This document shows, in pieces, positions 6,540-14,501 of a stretch of DNA of 26,672 bases; position 1 is the stretch's first letter; every line of letters begins with the position of its first letter. Both the position numbers and the translations under genes were made by a program. Source of the DNA: an uncultured Comamonadaceae bacterium (lineage in GTDB: Bacteria > Pseudomonadota > Gammaproteobacteria > Burkholderiales > Burkholderiaceae); the NCBI GenBank assembly GCA_946482115.1, contig CAMLQP010000007.1, positions 1-26,672 of the forward strand. The letters run 5' to 3'. The notes beneath the pieces were generated by a model. That model had not been told where the DNA came from. It saw nothing but the letters and a program-made list of their open reading frames with translations, and did no database searches.

Positions 6540-7697
6540 ATGGAATCGTCCACCCAGGATCGCAATCTGCCCGCCACGCCCCGGCGCCTGCAAAAGGCCC
6601 GCGAGGATGGCCAGGTGCCCCGTTCGCGCGACCTGACCCACCTGGTGGTGCTGGGCGGCGGCCTCGCGACGCTGGCCATCCTGCTGCCCTGGGGCTACGA
6701 GCACCTGCGCACCGCGATGCGCACCCAGTTCGTGTTCGACCACCGCAGCCTGAGCGCCGGGCCCTCCATCACCCGCCAGCTCGTCGACGCCTTCGGCCAC
6801 GGCCTGCTGTTCAGCCTGGTGCTGGGCGGCATCGTGATTGGCCTGGCGGTGTTGGCCCTGCTTGCCTCGGGCTCGTTCGCGCTGAGCACCAAGCCGCTCA
6901 CGCCCGACATCTCCAAGATCGGCCTGATCAGCGGCTTCGGGCGCCTGTTCTCGCGCCAGCAGTTTTTCGAGGTGCTCAAGCTCAGCTTCATCACCGCCGC
7001 GCTGGCCGTGGTGGGCGGCGTGTTCGTCAGCACCCACATGTTCGATTTCGGCTCCCTGCTCATGCGGCCGCTGGAGTCGGCCATCGCCCAGCTGGGCGAC
7101 TGGATGACGGTGGGCATCGGCAGCCTGCTGGCCATCGTGCTGCTGGTGGCGCTGGTCGACGTGCCGCTGCAGCAGCACCTGCACCGGCACCGCATGCGCA
7201 TGTCGCACCAGGAGGTGAAGGAGGAGCACAAGGAAAGCGACGGCAATCCCCAGCTCAAGGGCCGCATGCGCCAGCGCCAGCGCGAGATCGCCCAGGGCAA
7301 CAGCGTGAGCCGCGTGCCCAAGGCCGATCTGGTGGTGATGAACCCCACCCACTACGCGGTGGCCCTCAAGTACGACGACAAGACCATGCGCGCGCCCTGC
7401 GTCATCGCCAAGGGGGCCGACCTGGTGGCGCTGCGCATACGCGACGCCGCGCGCGGCGCCGAGGTGCCGGTGCTGCAGTCGCCCATGCTGGCGCGCGCGC
7501 TCTACGCCAACACCGAGATCGACCAGGAAATCCCCTCGGCGCTGTTCAACGCGGTGGCCCAGGTTCTGGCCTATGTGTACCAGCTGCGCGCCGCGCTGCG
7601 CGGCGAGGGCCCCATGCCCGGCGAGCCGCCGGTGCCCGACGTGCCCGTTTCGCTCGATCCCCACCACGGCCGTGAGGCCGCAGGAGCCCCCGCATGA
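6540..7697 (+). CDS. flhB: Flagellar type III export gate / substrate switch protein FlhB
   Basis: 385 residues (E. coli 382). FlhB sits in the inner-membrane export gate and switches substrate class from rod/hook to filament after autocleavage. The cleavage site NPTH is at residues 268-271 (VVMNPTHYAVALKY), with the helix-rich linker (about 210-260, KEEHKESDGNPQLKGRMRQRQRE) before it and four hydrophobic segments between residues 32 and 210. The N-terminal ERT-type motif (TPRRLQKAREDGQVPRSRDL) is typical. The ATG at 6540 starts at the conserved N-terminus; an upstream in-frame TTG at 6504 is unlikely. No good Shine-Dalgarno sequence is visible before the ATG. Its stop overlaps the flhA start (ATGA). 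Confidence 0.96.
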   Translation: MESSTQDRNLPATPRRLQKAREDGQVPRSRDLTHLVVLGGGLATLAILLPWGYEHLRTAMRTQFVFDHRSLSAGPSITRQLVDAFGHGLLFSLVLGGIVIGLAVLALLASGSFALSTKPLTPDISKIGLISGFGRLFSRQQFFEVLKLSFITAALAVVGGVFVSTHMFDFGSLLMRPLESAIAQLGDWMTVGIGSLLAIVLLVALVDVPLQQHLHRHRMRMSHQEVKEEHKESDGNPQLKGRMRQRQREIAQGNSVSRVPKADLVVMNPTHYAVALKYDDKTMRAPCVIAKGADLVALRIRDAARGAEVPVLQSPMLARALYANTEIDQEIPSALFNAVAQVLAYVYQLRAALRGEGPMPGEPPVPDVPVSLDPHHGREAAGAPA

Positions 7698-9790
7698 ACG
7701 CAATGATCCGCCGGACACAGGGCTGGCTGGCCGGGCAGGGCGCCCACGTCGGCGCGCTGGCCGCGCCGTTGCTGGTCATGCTGGTGCTGTCCATGATGGT
7801 GCTGCCGCTGCCCACCTGGGTGCTGGACACCTTCTTCACGCTCAACATCGCGACCGCGCTCACGGTGATGATGGTGGCCGCCTACATGAAGCAGGCGCTG
7901 GACTTCGTCGTCTTCCCCACCATCCTGCTGCTGACCACGCTGCTGCGCCTGTCGCTCAACGTCGCCTCCACCCGCGTGGTGCTGATGGAAGGCCACACCG
8001 GCCACGGTGCCGCCGGCGCGGTGATCGAGGCCTTCGGCACCTTCCTGATCGGCGGCAATTTCGCGGTCGGCCTGATCGTGTTCGCCATCCTGGTGGTGAT
8101 CAACTTCATCGTCGTCACCAAGGGCGCCGAGCGCATCGCCGAGGTCGGCGCGCGCTTCACACTGGACGCCATGCCCGGCAAGCAGATGGCCATCGATGCC
8201 GACCTCAACGCCGGCCTGATCGACGAGAAGGAAGCCAAGAAGCGCCGCGCCGAGGTGGCCGAGGAAGCCGACTTCTTCGGCTCCATGGACGGCGCCTCCA
8301 AATTCGTGCGCGGCGACGCCATCGCCGGCATCCTGATCCTCTTCATCACCATCATCGGCGGCTTCGCCATCGGCATGCTGCAGCACGGCCTGGGGGCGGG
8401 CCAGGCGGCCGATTTCTACCTGACCCTGGCCGTGGGCGACGCCCTGGTGGCGCAGGTACCGGCGCTGCTGATCTCGGTGGCGGCGGCCATGGTGGTCTCG
8501 CGCGTGGGCAAGGACGAGGACCTGGGCCAGCAGATCGTCAGCCAGCTGCTGCGCTCGCCCAAGGTGCTGGGCATCACCGCCGGCGTGCTGACGCTGCTGG
8601 GCGTGATCCCGGGCATGCCCAACCTGATCTTCCTGACCTTCGCGGCTGTCTTCGGCGGCTTCGCCTGGTGGCTGGCCTACCAGGCGCGCCAGCCGCAGGT
8701 TGACGAAGCGGCCGAGGCCGCGGCGGCTGCCGCCGCCACGCCCGACACCGAGGCCACCTGGAACGACCTGCAGCCGGTGGATCTGCTGGGCCTGGAGCTG
8801 GGCTACCGCCTGATTCCGCTGGTGGACAAGAGCCGCCAGGGCGACCTGCTCACCCGCATCAAGGGCGTGCGCAAGAAGTTCGCCCAGGAGGTGGGTTTCC
8901 TGCCGCCGGCGGTGCACGTGCGCGACAACCTGGAGCTGCGCCCCACCGCCTACCGCATCACGCTGCGCGGCGTGGTGGTGGGCGAGGGCGAGGTGTTCCC
9001 CGGCATGTTCCTGGCCATCAACCCCGGCGGCGTCAAGACGCCGCTGATCGGTACCCCCACCACCGACCCCGCCTTCGGCCTGCCGGCCCACTGGGTGGAC
9101 GAGCGCCAGCGCGAAAACGCCCAAATGGCAGGCTACACCGTGGTTGATTCCGAGACCGTGCTGGCCACCCATTTGTCACACTTGATGCAGGTGCAGGCGG
9201 CCAAGCTGCTGAGCCGCACCGAGACCCAGGAACTGGTGGAACACGTGACCAAGCTCGCCCCCAAGCTGATCGAGGAAGTCATCCCCAAGATGGTGCCGAT
9301 CGGCGTGTTCCAGAAGGTGCTGCAACTGCTGCTGGAGGAAGGCGTGCACGTGCGCGACATCCGCACCATCATCGAATCGCTGGCCGAGCACGCCACCCAG
9401 GCCACCGACCCGGCCGAGCTGGCGCGCCGCGTGCGCATGGCGCTGTCGCCGGCCATCGTGCAGCAGATCTACGGCCCCACCAAGGAGCTCGAGGTCATCG
9501 CCATCGAGCCCGGCCTGGAGCGCCTGCTGACCCAGGCCCTGGGCGGCACCGGCGGCAGCGCGCTCGACCCCGGCGTGGCCGAGATGCTGACCCAGTCGGC
9601 TGCCCAGGTGGCCAATCGGCAGGAAGAGCACGGCGTGCCGGCCTGCCTGCTGGTCCCCGACAACATCCGCGCCGCCATGGCGCGCCTGCTGCGCCGCGCC
9701 GCGCCGCGCCTGCAGGTCCTCGCGCACAGCGAGATCCCTGAAACGCATCTGATCCGCATAGGCCCGATTCTTGGAGAGGTCGCCACATGA
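7694..9790 (+). CDS. flhA: Flagellar type III export gate protein FlhA
   Basis: 698 residues (E. coli 692). FlhA forms the nonameric export gate; its membrane part (about residues 20-330, eight predicted helices) couples to proton flow and its cytoplasmic domain (about 365-698) docks chaperone-substrate complexes such as FliS-flagellin and FlgN-FlgK. The family signature VGARFTLDAMPGKQMAID is present, followed by ADLNAGLIDEKEAKKRR and FFGSMDGASKFVRGDAIAG. The linker between the two parts carries an alanine tract (about residues 337-350). The ATG overlaps the flhB stop in ATGA, and the flhA stop overlaps flhF in the same way, so the three are translationally coupled. Confidence 0.97.
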   Translation: MNAMIRRTQGWLAGQGAHVGALAAPLLVMLVLSMMVLPLPTWVLDTFFTLNIATALTVMMVAAYMKQALDFVVFPTILLLTTLLRLSLNVASTRVVLMEGHTGHGAAGAVIEAFGTFLIGGNFAVGLIVFAILVVINFIVVTKGAERIAEVGARFTLDAMPGKQMAIDADLNAGLIDEKEAKKRRAEVAEEADFFGSMDGASKFVRGDAIAGILILFITIIGGFAIGMLQHGLGAGQAADFYLTLAVGDALVAQVPALLISVAAAMVVSRVGKDEDLGQQIVSQLLRSPKVLGITAGVLTLLGVIPGMPNLIFLTFAAVFGGFAWWLAYQARQPQVDEAAEAAAAAAATPDTEATWNDLQPVDLLGLELGYRLIPLVDKSRQGDLLTRIKGVRKKFAQEVGFLPPAVHVRDNLELRPTAYRITLRGVVVGEGEVFPGMFLAINPGGVKTPLIGTPTTDPAFGLPAHWVDERQRENAQMAGYTVVDSETVLATHLSHLMQVQAAKLLSRTETQELVEHVTKLAPKLIEEVIPKMVPIGVFQKVLQLLLEEGVHVRDIRTIIESLAEHATQATDPAELARRVRMALSPAIVQQIYGPTKELEVIAIEPGLERLLTQALGGTGGSALDPGVAEMLTQSAAQVANRQEEHGVPACLLVPDNIRAAMARLLRRAAPRLQVLAHSEIPETHLIRIGPILGEVAT

Positions 9791-11268
9791 ACGTCCAACG
9801 CTTTTTTGCTCCCACGTCGCGCGAGGCGATGGCCAAGGCCCGCCAGGCGTTCGGCGACTCCGCGGTCATCCTGTCGAGCCGCAGCACCGACAACGGCTTC
9901 GAGGTCGTGGCCACCGCCGAGGAAAACCTGGATTCCCTGGCCGGCCAGGCCACCCGCCAGGCGCCCCGCTCGGTGCCGCACGAGCCGGCCGCACGCAGCC
10001 GCAGCTTCGAGCAGCGCGCGGCCGCCAGCGCGCCGATGTCGCCGACGATGTCCTCCAGCAGTGTCGAGCAGGACACCGAGACCCTGGCCATGAGCACGCT
10101 GTCGTTCCAGGACTACGTGCGCGAGCGCATGCTGCGCAAGCGCCGCGAGGCCCTGGGCATGGCCGCGCAGCCCGCCGCCGCGCAGACGGCGGAGGCGCCG
10201 TCTCTGGCCGCCGCGTTCGCGTCGGCCCAGGCCCGGCCCGCGCCCCAGCGCCCGCCTGAGCGCGCGTCCGAGCGGGCGCCGGAGCGCGTGCAGGCCGCCG
10301 CCCAGCCGGCCGGCGGCGACGCGCGCCTGACCCACGAGCTCAGCGCGCTCAAGGACATGATCGAGGACCGCTTCAACGCGCTGTCCTGGCTGGGCGCCTC
10401 GCGCCAGAACCCGGTGCAGTCCGCGCTCATGCTCAAGTTCATCCGTGCCGGCTATTCGCCCACCGTGGCGCGCGCGGTGCTCGAGCGCATGCCGCCCGAA
10501 CTCGGTGCCCCGCAGGCCATGCGCTGGATGCAGGACGTGCTGAGCCGCAACCTCAAGGTGGCCGACAGCAGCTCCTCGCTTTGCGATGAGGGCGGCGTGT
10601 TCGCGCTCGTGGGCGCCACCGGCGTCGGCAAGACCACCACCGCCGCCAAGCTGGCCGCGCAGTGCGTCAAGGCCTACGGCGCCAACAGCGTCGGCCTGAT
10701 CACGCTGGACACCTACCGCATCGCCGGCTACGAGCAGCTGCGCGCCTACGGCCGCATGCTGGGCGTGGTGGCGCACCTCGCACACGACCGCGCCGCGCTG
10801 CAGGACCTGCTGGCGCTGCTGGCCAACAAGCGCATGGTGATCATCGACACCGCCGGCCTGGGCCAGAACGACCCGCGCATCCAGGACATGCTGGAGGTGC
10901 TGGCCAATCCCAAGATCAAGAAGCTGCTGGTGCTCAACGCCGGCAGCCACGGCGATACGCTGGACGACGTGTTCAACGCCTACAAATCGGTCGAGCTCTA
11001 CGGCGCCGTGCTGTCCAAGATTGACGAGGCGCCCAAGCTGGGGCCGGCCGTCGATGCGCTGATCCGCCACCAGGTGGTGCTGCGCGGCGTGAGCACCGGC
11101 CAGCGCGTGCCCGAGGACTGGCAGCGCCCCGACGCCACCGCCCTGGTGCGGCTGTCGCTGGGCAACGCGGCCAAGTCGCCGCACGACCCGCAGAACGCCG
11201 AGCTGGGTTTCTTCTTCGCCCAGCCGGGCCGTTCCAACGTGGTGCTGGACGGCGGCTGGCATGCGTGA
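9787..11268 (+). CDS. flhF: Flagellar placement GTPase FlhF (SRP family)
   Basis: 493 residues. FlhF is an SRP-type GTPase that marks the site of new flagella, usually the pole, and recruits early basal-body parts. The N-terminal B domain (about 1-120) begins MNVQRFFAPTSREAMAKARQ as in the family; a low-complexity Pro/Ala/Glu-Arg region (about 125-180, with repeated ERA/PER units) links to the N domain (180-260). The G domain has the P-loop GATGVGKTTT (276-285), DTYRIAGYEQLRAYG (308-322), DTAG (354-357) and SKIDEA (410-415, normally TKLDEA). Its start overlaps the flhA stop (ATGA) and its stop overlaps the next gene by eight bases. Finding flhF beside flhDC suggests polar or subpolar flagella under a FlhDC cascade. 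Confidence 0.95.
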   Translation: MNVQRFFAPTSREAMAKARQAFGDSAVILSSRSTDNGFEVVATAEENLDSLAGQATRQAPRSVPHEPAARSRSFEQRAAASAPMSPTMSSSSVEQDTETLAMSTLSFQDYVRERMLRKRREALGMAAQPAAAQTAEAPSLAAAFASAQARPAPQRPPERASERAPERVQAAAQPAGGDARLTHELSALKDMIEDRFNALSWLGASRQNPVQSALMLKFIRAGYSPTVARAVLERMPPELGAPQAMRWMQDVLSRNLKVADSSSSLCDEGGVFALVGATGVGKTTTAAKLAAQCVKAYGANSVGLITLDTYRIAGYEQLRAYGRMLGVVAHLAHDRAALQDLLALLANKRMVIIDTAGLGQNDPRIQDMLEVLANPKIKKLLVLNAGSHGDTLDDVFNAYKSVELYGAVLSKIDEAPKLGPAVDALIRHQVVLRGVSTGQRVPEDWQRPDATALVRLSLGNAAKSPHDPQNAELGFFFAQPGRSNVVLDGGWHA

Positions 11269-12058
11269 TTTCCCTGGACAGGCCAGCGGCCTGCAGCACA
11301 TCGCCGGCCCGGCGCCGACCCGGCTGGTGGCGGTGGCCGCGTTGCCGCAGAGCACCGCCGCGCTCCAGCTGCTGTGGCTGCTGACGCGCCAGCCCTGGCA
11401 GGGCGGCGCGCCCGTGCTGGTGCTGGATGGCCAGGCGGCCGAGCAGGCCGACGGCCTGTCGCACTGGCTGCGCCAGCCGGATGCCGGCCTGGCGGCGCTG
11501 GCCGCTTTCGACGGCCACACGCCCGTGGTGTCCGCGCGCGATGGCCTGCTGGCGCTGTGCGAGCAGGCGCGGGAGCAGGGTGCGGCCGAGGCCCGCCAGC
11601 GCCTCCTGGCCGCCATGCCCGCCGGCGCCCTGGTGCTGCTGAGCGCCCCACCCGATGTGCTGGCCATGCTGATGATGGACAGCGACGTGCACCCGCTGGT
11701 CGCGCTCGACGGCGGCCCGCGCGCGGTGGTCTCGGCCTATAACGCGCTCAAGGTGCTGCTGCACGCCGGCGGCGTGCGGCCGGTGCTGGTGCCCATGCAT
11801 GTGCCGGCGCGCCGCGCCGTGCTCCAGCGTGCCGAGCAGGCCGTGCTGCGCTGCTGCCGCGAGCACCTGGGCGAGACGGTGCAAAGCTGGCCGGTGGCGT
11901 ATCATGACGACCATGCCGCCGGGCAGGTTTCGGTGCCCGAGAGCTGGTGGTTGCGGGTGCTCGACAGCGCTCTGGCGGCGCAAGCCGCCCGGGGGCCCCA
12001 CCCGGCTGGCTGGCAGTCCCGGCAACCCGCACAGGAGATGGCCTTCCGGAGCCCTTGA
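11261..12058 (+). CDS. flhG: FlhG/FleN-position protein lacking ATPase motifs
   Basis: 265 residues, in the exact place of flhG (between flhF and fliA). FlhG is normally a MinD-like ATPase that limits flagellar number and stimulates FlhF GTPase through an N-terminal DQAxxLR motif. Here residues 6-12 read GQASGLQ, a partial match, followed by RLVAVAA where a Walker A (KGGVGKT) should follow; instead the sequence is LPQSTAALQLLWLL. The switch II DTxxG is replaced by VLLSAPPD. The overall pattern of alternating beta strands and helices and a C-terminal segment with WWLRVLDSAL, a possible membrane helix, remain. The gene is open and coupled at both ends (8-base overlap with flhF; TGATG with fliA), so it does not look like decay. 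It is either a nucleotide-independent FlhF partner or a very divergent protein of another function. Assignment rests largely on position. Confidence 0.62.
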   Translation: MRDFPGQASGLQHIAGPAPTRLVAVAALPQSTAALQLLWLLTRQPWQGGAPVLVLDGQAAEQADGLSHWLRQPDAGLAALAAFDGHTPVVSARDGLLALCEQAREQGAAEARQRLLAAMPAGALVLLSAPPDVLAMLMMDSDVHPLVALDGGPRAVVSAYNALKVLLHAGGVRPVLVPMHVPARRAVLQRAEQAVLRCCREHLGETVQSWPVAYHDDHAAGQVSVPESWWLRVLDSALAAQAARGPHPAGWQSRQPAQEMAFRSP

Positions 12059-12777
12059 TGTACACCCAAAAAGGTACGCTGGACCGCGATGACCAGTTGA
12101 AGAAATACAGCCCGCTGGTGCACCGGCTGGCCCATCACATGATGGCCAAGCTGCCCGCCAGCGTGGAGGTGGACGACCTGATCCAGGTCGGCATGATCGG
12201 CCTGACCGAGGCGCTGGCGCGCTACGAGCCCTCGCAGGGGGTGCAGTTCGAGACCTTCGCCAGCCAGCGCATCCGTGGCGCCATGCTCGACGAACTGCGC
12301 GACGGCGACTGGATGTCGCGCGGCTCGCGCAAGATGCAGAAGGACATCGAACTGGCCGTCCACCGGCTGGAGCAGAAGCTGCAGCGCGCCCCCAAAGAAT
12401 CCGAAATCGCCGACGAGATGGGCATGAACCTGGCCGACTACCAGCAGATGCTGGCCCGCGTGCGCGGGACCCAGCTGGTGTACCTCGAAGACATCAACGG
12501 AAAAGGTGACGACGAGGACCACTTCCTCGACCGCTACCTGCCGACCGACGGCGAGGCGGACCCTTCCAGCCTGCTGCGCGACCAGCGCATGCGTGCCTCA
12601 CTGGTGGAGGCCATCAAGAAACTGCCTGAGCGCGAGCAGCACGTGATGGGCATGTACTACGAGCACGACATGAACCTGAAGGAAATTGCCGCCGTGCTCG
12701 GCGTGACCGAGTCGCGCGTGTGCCAGTTGCACAGCCAGTCCATCGCGCGGCTGCGCGCGCGGCTGCGGGAGCACTGA
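12058..12777 (+). CDS. fliA: RNA polymerase sigma-28 factor FliA
   Basis: 239 residues, the same length as E. coli FliA. It directs RNA polymerase to late flagellar promoters of the TAAAGTTT-N11-GCCGATAA type, at least two of which lie in this window. Region 2 is clear (VEVDDLIQVGMIGLTEALARY, then FETFASQRIRGAMLDELRDGDW), region 3 is around residues 95-150, and region 4.2 holds LKEIAAVLGVTESRVCQLHSQ. An in-frame GTG far upstream (11947) is inside the previous gene; the ATG at 12058 follows CGGAG and overlaps the preceding stop in TGATG. It is the last gene of the flhBAFG-fliA unit. The opposing flgN gene ends only seven bases away. Confidence 0.97.
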   Translation: MYTQKGTLDRDDQLKKYSPLVHRLAHHMMAKLPASVEVDDLIQVGMIGLTEALARYEPSQGVQFETFASQRIRGAMLDELRDGDWMSRGSRKMQKDIELAVHRLEQKLQRAPKESEIADEMGMNLADYQQMLARVRGTQLVYLEDINGKGDDEDHFLDRYLPTDGEADPSSLLRDQRMRASLVEAIKKLPEREQHVMGMYYEHDMNLKEIAAVLGVTESRVCQLHSQSIARLRARLREH

Positions 12778-12784
12778 GAAGCCG

Positions 12785-13180
12785 TCAGGCCTTCAGCGAG
12801 GTGTTGTTGCTGACGCGGGGGGGCGCCACCGCACTGCCTGGCCCCTGGCCCAGGCGGCTGTAGGCGTTGGCTTCCTCGGCCGGGAACAGCGCGGCCAGCG
12901 AGCGGTTGACCGAGCCGGCCTGGCGCATCAGCAGCTCGCGCAGCGCGGCCAGCCGCGCACCGATCGACGACAGCGCAAGACGCGTCTGACCATCCAGTTT
13001 TTCCGCGCTTTCGGGCAGGTTCAGCTGCCGCTGACTGTCCTGCAAGGCCCGGGCCAGCGATTCGGTCAGGCCGGGCAGCGCCTGCGCCTGGCCGTCACGC
13101 AGGGCCTGCTCGACCGCATCCAGCGCCAAAACCACCGTGGCCAGCGGTGCTGGCACGGTGTTGCCGGGGGTGTCGGGCAT
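12785..13180 (-). CDS. flgN: FlgN-like export chaperone for hook-filament junction proteins
   Basis: 131 residues. FlgN keeps FlgK and FlgL in an export-ready state in the cytoplasm. The sequence is poorly conserved in general; here it is predicted to be mainly helical with an LPESAEKLDGQTRL segment and a helix LAALRELLMRQAGSVNRSLAALFP, matching the end of the FlgN family (a run of small residues before NRSLAAL). The identification rests on size, helical content and its place immediately after flgM. It starts 19 bases after the flgM stop with no clear Shine-Dalgarno sequence, so it may depend on coupling to flgM. It converges on fliA with a 7-base gap. Confidence 0.82.
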   Translation of the reverse strand: MPDTPGNTVPAPLATVVLALDAVEQALRDGQAQALPGLTESLARALQDSQRQLNLPESAEKLDGQTRLALSSIGARLAALRELLMRQAGSVNRSLAALFPAEEANAYSRLGQGPGSAVAPPRVSNNTSLKA

Positions 13181-13199
13181 CGGGGTGGGCTGGCGCGCC

Positions 13200-13523
13200 T
13201 TACTTGGCGGCCACGCTCAGCATCTCGCGGGCGTTGGACAGGAGCTTGTCCGCGATGACTTCGGCGTTGATGGAAAACGAACCGTTGTCGATCGCCTGGC
13301 GCACGGCTTGCACCTTCTGGGCGTTGAAGACATCGGTCGAGGAACGGGCCACACCGCCCGTCAGGTTCTGTGTGACAGGCGACAGCGATACGGTGACACC
13401 GCTTTCGCCGACGGGCGTGGCGGTGGCGGACTTGCCGGTGGCCGAGGTCGACGACCTGTCCACGGCCTTGCCGGCGCCGGTGATGGCGCCTGCGGGCTTG
13501 TCTGACAGGGTGTTGACTTTCAT
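13200..13523 (-). CDS. flgM: Anti-sigma-28 factor FlgM
   Basis: 107 residues (E. coli 97). FlgM binds FliA and blocks it until the hook is finished, then is exported. The C-terminal FliA-binding region is clear: KVQAVRQAIDNGSFSINAEV followed by IADKLLSNAREML, matching the FlgM family pattern of two helices. The N-terminal half is Ser/Thr/Ala-rich and unstructured, as expected for an export substrate. The frame stays open further upstream, but the ATG at 13523 has GGAGAG six bases before it, and upstream residues look non-coding. A very good sigma-28 promoter sits 39 bases upstream of the ATG, giving the usual negative feedback on FliA. Confidence 0.95.
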   Translation of the reverse strand: MKVNTLSDKPAGAITGAGKAVDRSSTSATGKSATATPVGESGVTVSLSPVTQNLTGGVARSSTDVFNAQKVQAVRQAIDNGSFSINAEVIADKLLSNAREMLSVAAK

Positions 13524-13561
13524 GGCACTCTCCAAGCCCCTGTAGGGGCGGTTTGAGAGGG

Positions 13562-13588
13562 TTATCGACCGGTGTGCGACGAACTTTA
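13562..13588 (-). promoter_or_regulatory. Sigma-28 (FliA) promoter of flgMN
   Basis: On the minus strand: TAAAGTTC (13588-13581), 11 bases, GTCGATAA (13569-13562). Each half matches the sigma-28 consensus at 7 of 8 positions and the spacing is exact. The -10 ends 38 bases before the flgM ATG. Confidence 0.92.
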
Positions 13589-13641
13589 CCCTTTTTTGGC
13601 CGTTGATTAGGGCTTCGGGTCTAGGAGGGCTATCATTTTTG

Positions 13642-14388
13642 CTAGATCTGCAGCTCGACAGTGCTGTTCGGCAACACCCGGCCCGACAGCACCTTGCCGT
13701 TGGGCATGCGCACCCGTGCATTCTGCCCCAGGTAGCCGTGCGAAACCGCCTGACCGCTGGCCGCCAGCCGCATGGTGCCCTGGACCACCACCACCTTGAC
13801 CTGGGTGCCGGCGGCGAACACCTGGGTCGGGCGGATCATGGGTTGGCGCAGCACGGTGCCGGGCATCAGGCCGCGGGCGCTTTCCTTGCCCAGCCAGTCC
13901 TCCTGGCGAGCCAGGACCGGCGCGGGGTGCTCGGCCCAGTCCACCTCGGTCAGCTCGGCGTCTTCCTCCGCCAGCGTGGCGCCGGGCGCGACCGGCTGGC
14001 GGATCACCCAGGCCGGGCCCCAGGCCTTGACCGTGATGGGCAGGAACACGTTCCAGCCGCCCGGGCCGTCGGCGCAACGCAGGCCGATGCGGCTGCGGCC
14101 CCAGAGCCGCGAGCCGCGTGGCAGATAGGGTTCGACGCGTTGGCAGGGCGCGAGCCGCAGCCGGGTGTCCAGGCTGCCCACCTCGATTTCAGGCCGCAGG
14201 GCGGATGCGGATCCGTCGCCGGCCAGGTTCTGGCCGACCCAGTCACGCGCCAGCGATTCCAGGCCGGCTGCCTCGCCGGCTTCGCTGGTCTCGCCGGCCT
14301 GGGCAGGCAGTGCCAGCCAGCCGGCCAGGCTCAGTGCCAGGCAGGCCCGGAGCAGGCAGACGAAGTTGGAGGCGGCGAGGACTGGCAT
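13642..14388 (-). CDS. flgA: Flagellar P-ring assembly chaperone FlgA
   Basis: 248 residues. FlgA is a periplasmic chaperone needed to build the FlgI P ring. A signal peptide is visible: a hydrophobic stretch (about 9-30, CLLRACLALSLAGWLALPAQA) with likely cleavage after AQA. The mature part has the expected SAF-type region with PGTVLRQPMIRPTQVFAAGTQVKVVV and the C-terminal VRMPNGKVLSGRVLPNSTVEL. The frame is open further upstream to 14679, but that would run through the flgB promoter region and start; the ATG at 14388 directly precedes the signal peptide. The ribosome binding site is weak (GGAAC). flgA is transcribed away from flgB and toward flgM, 118 bases on; flgM has its own promoter. 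Confidence 0.94.
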   Translation of the reverse strand: MPVLAASNFVCLLRACLALSLAGWLALPAQAGETSEAGEAAGLESLARDWVGQNLAGDGSASALRPEIEVGSLDTRLRLAPCQRVEPYLPRGSRLWGRSRIGLRCADGPGGWNVFLPITVKAWGPAWVIRQPVAPGATLAEEDAELTEVDWAEHPAPVLARQEDWLGKESARGLMPGTVLRQPMIRPTQVFAAGTQVKVVVVQGTMRLAASGQAVSHGYLGQNARVRMPNGKVLSGRVLPNSTVELQI

Positions 14389-14501
14389 GGCAGGTTCCGA
14401 CACGGATACAGGTTGGACTCTACCCCCGCGACCCCGGGGCAAAGCCGCGAAATGCACCGCATGGACCCGCCTTTTCCGGCGATGTCCCGCCCTCAAGTTC
14501 C

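Noticed and set aside
7571..9172. 533-codon minus-strand frame opposite flhA
   Set aside because: Same reason: composition typical of a shadow frame and no ribosome binding site or domain.
9469..11667. Very long open frame on the minus strand opposite flhF and the flhG-like gene (732 codons)
   Set aside because: Long antisense frames are expected in GC-rich genes with strong third-position bias; the product is Arg/Ala/Gly/His-rich without any family motif, and the plus-strand genes are certain.
13524..13721. Extended FlgM with 66 extra N-terminal residues
   Set aside because: It would cover the sigma-28 promoter and run into flgA; the ATG at 13523 has a good ribosome binding site.
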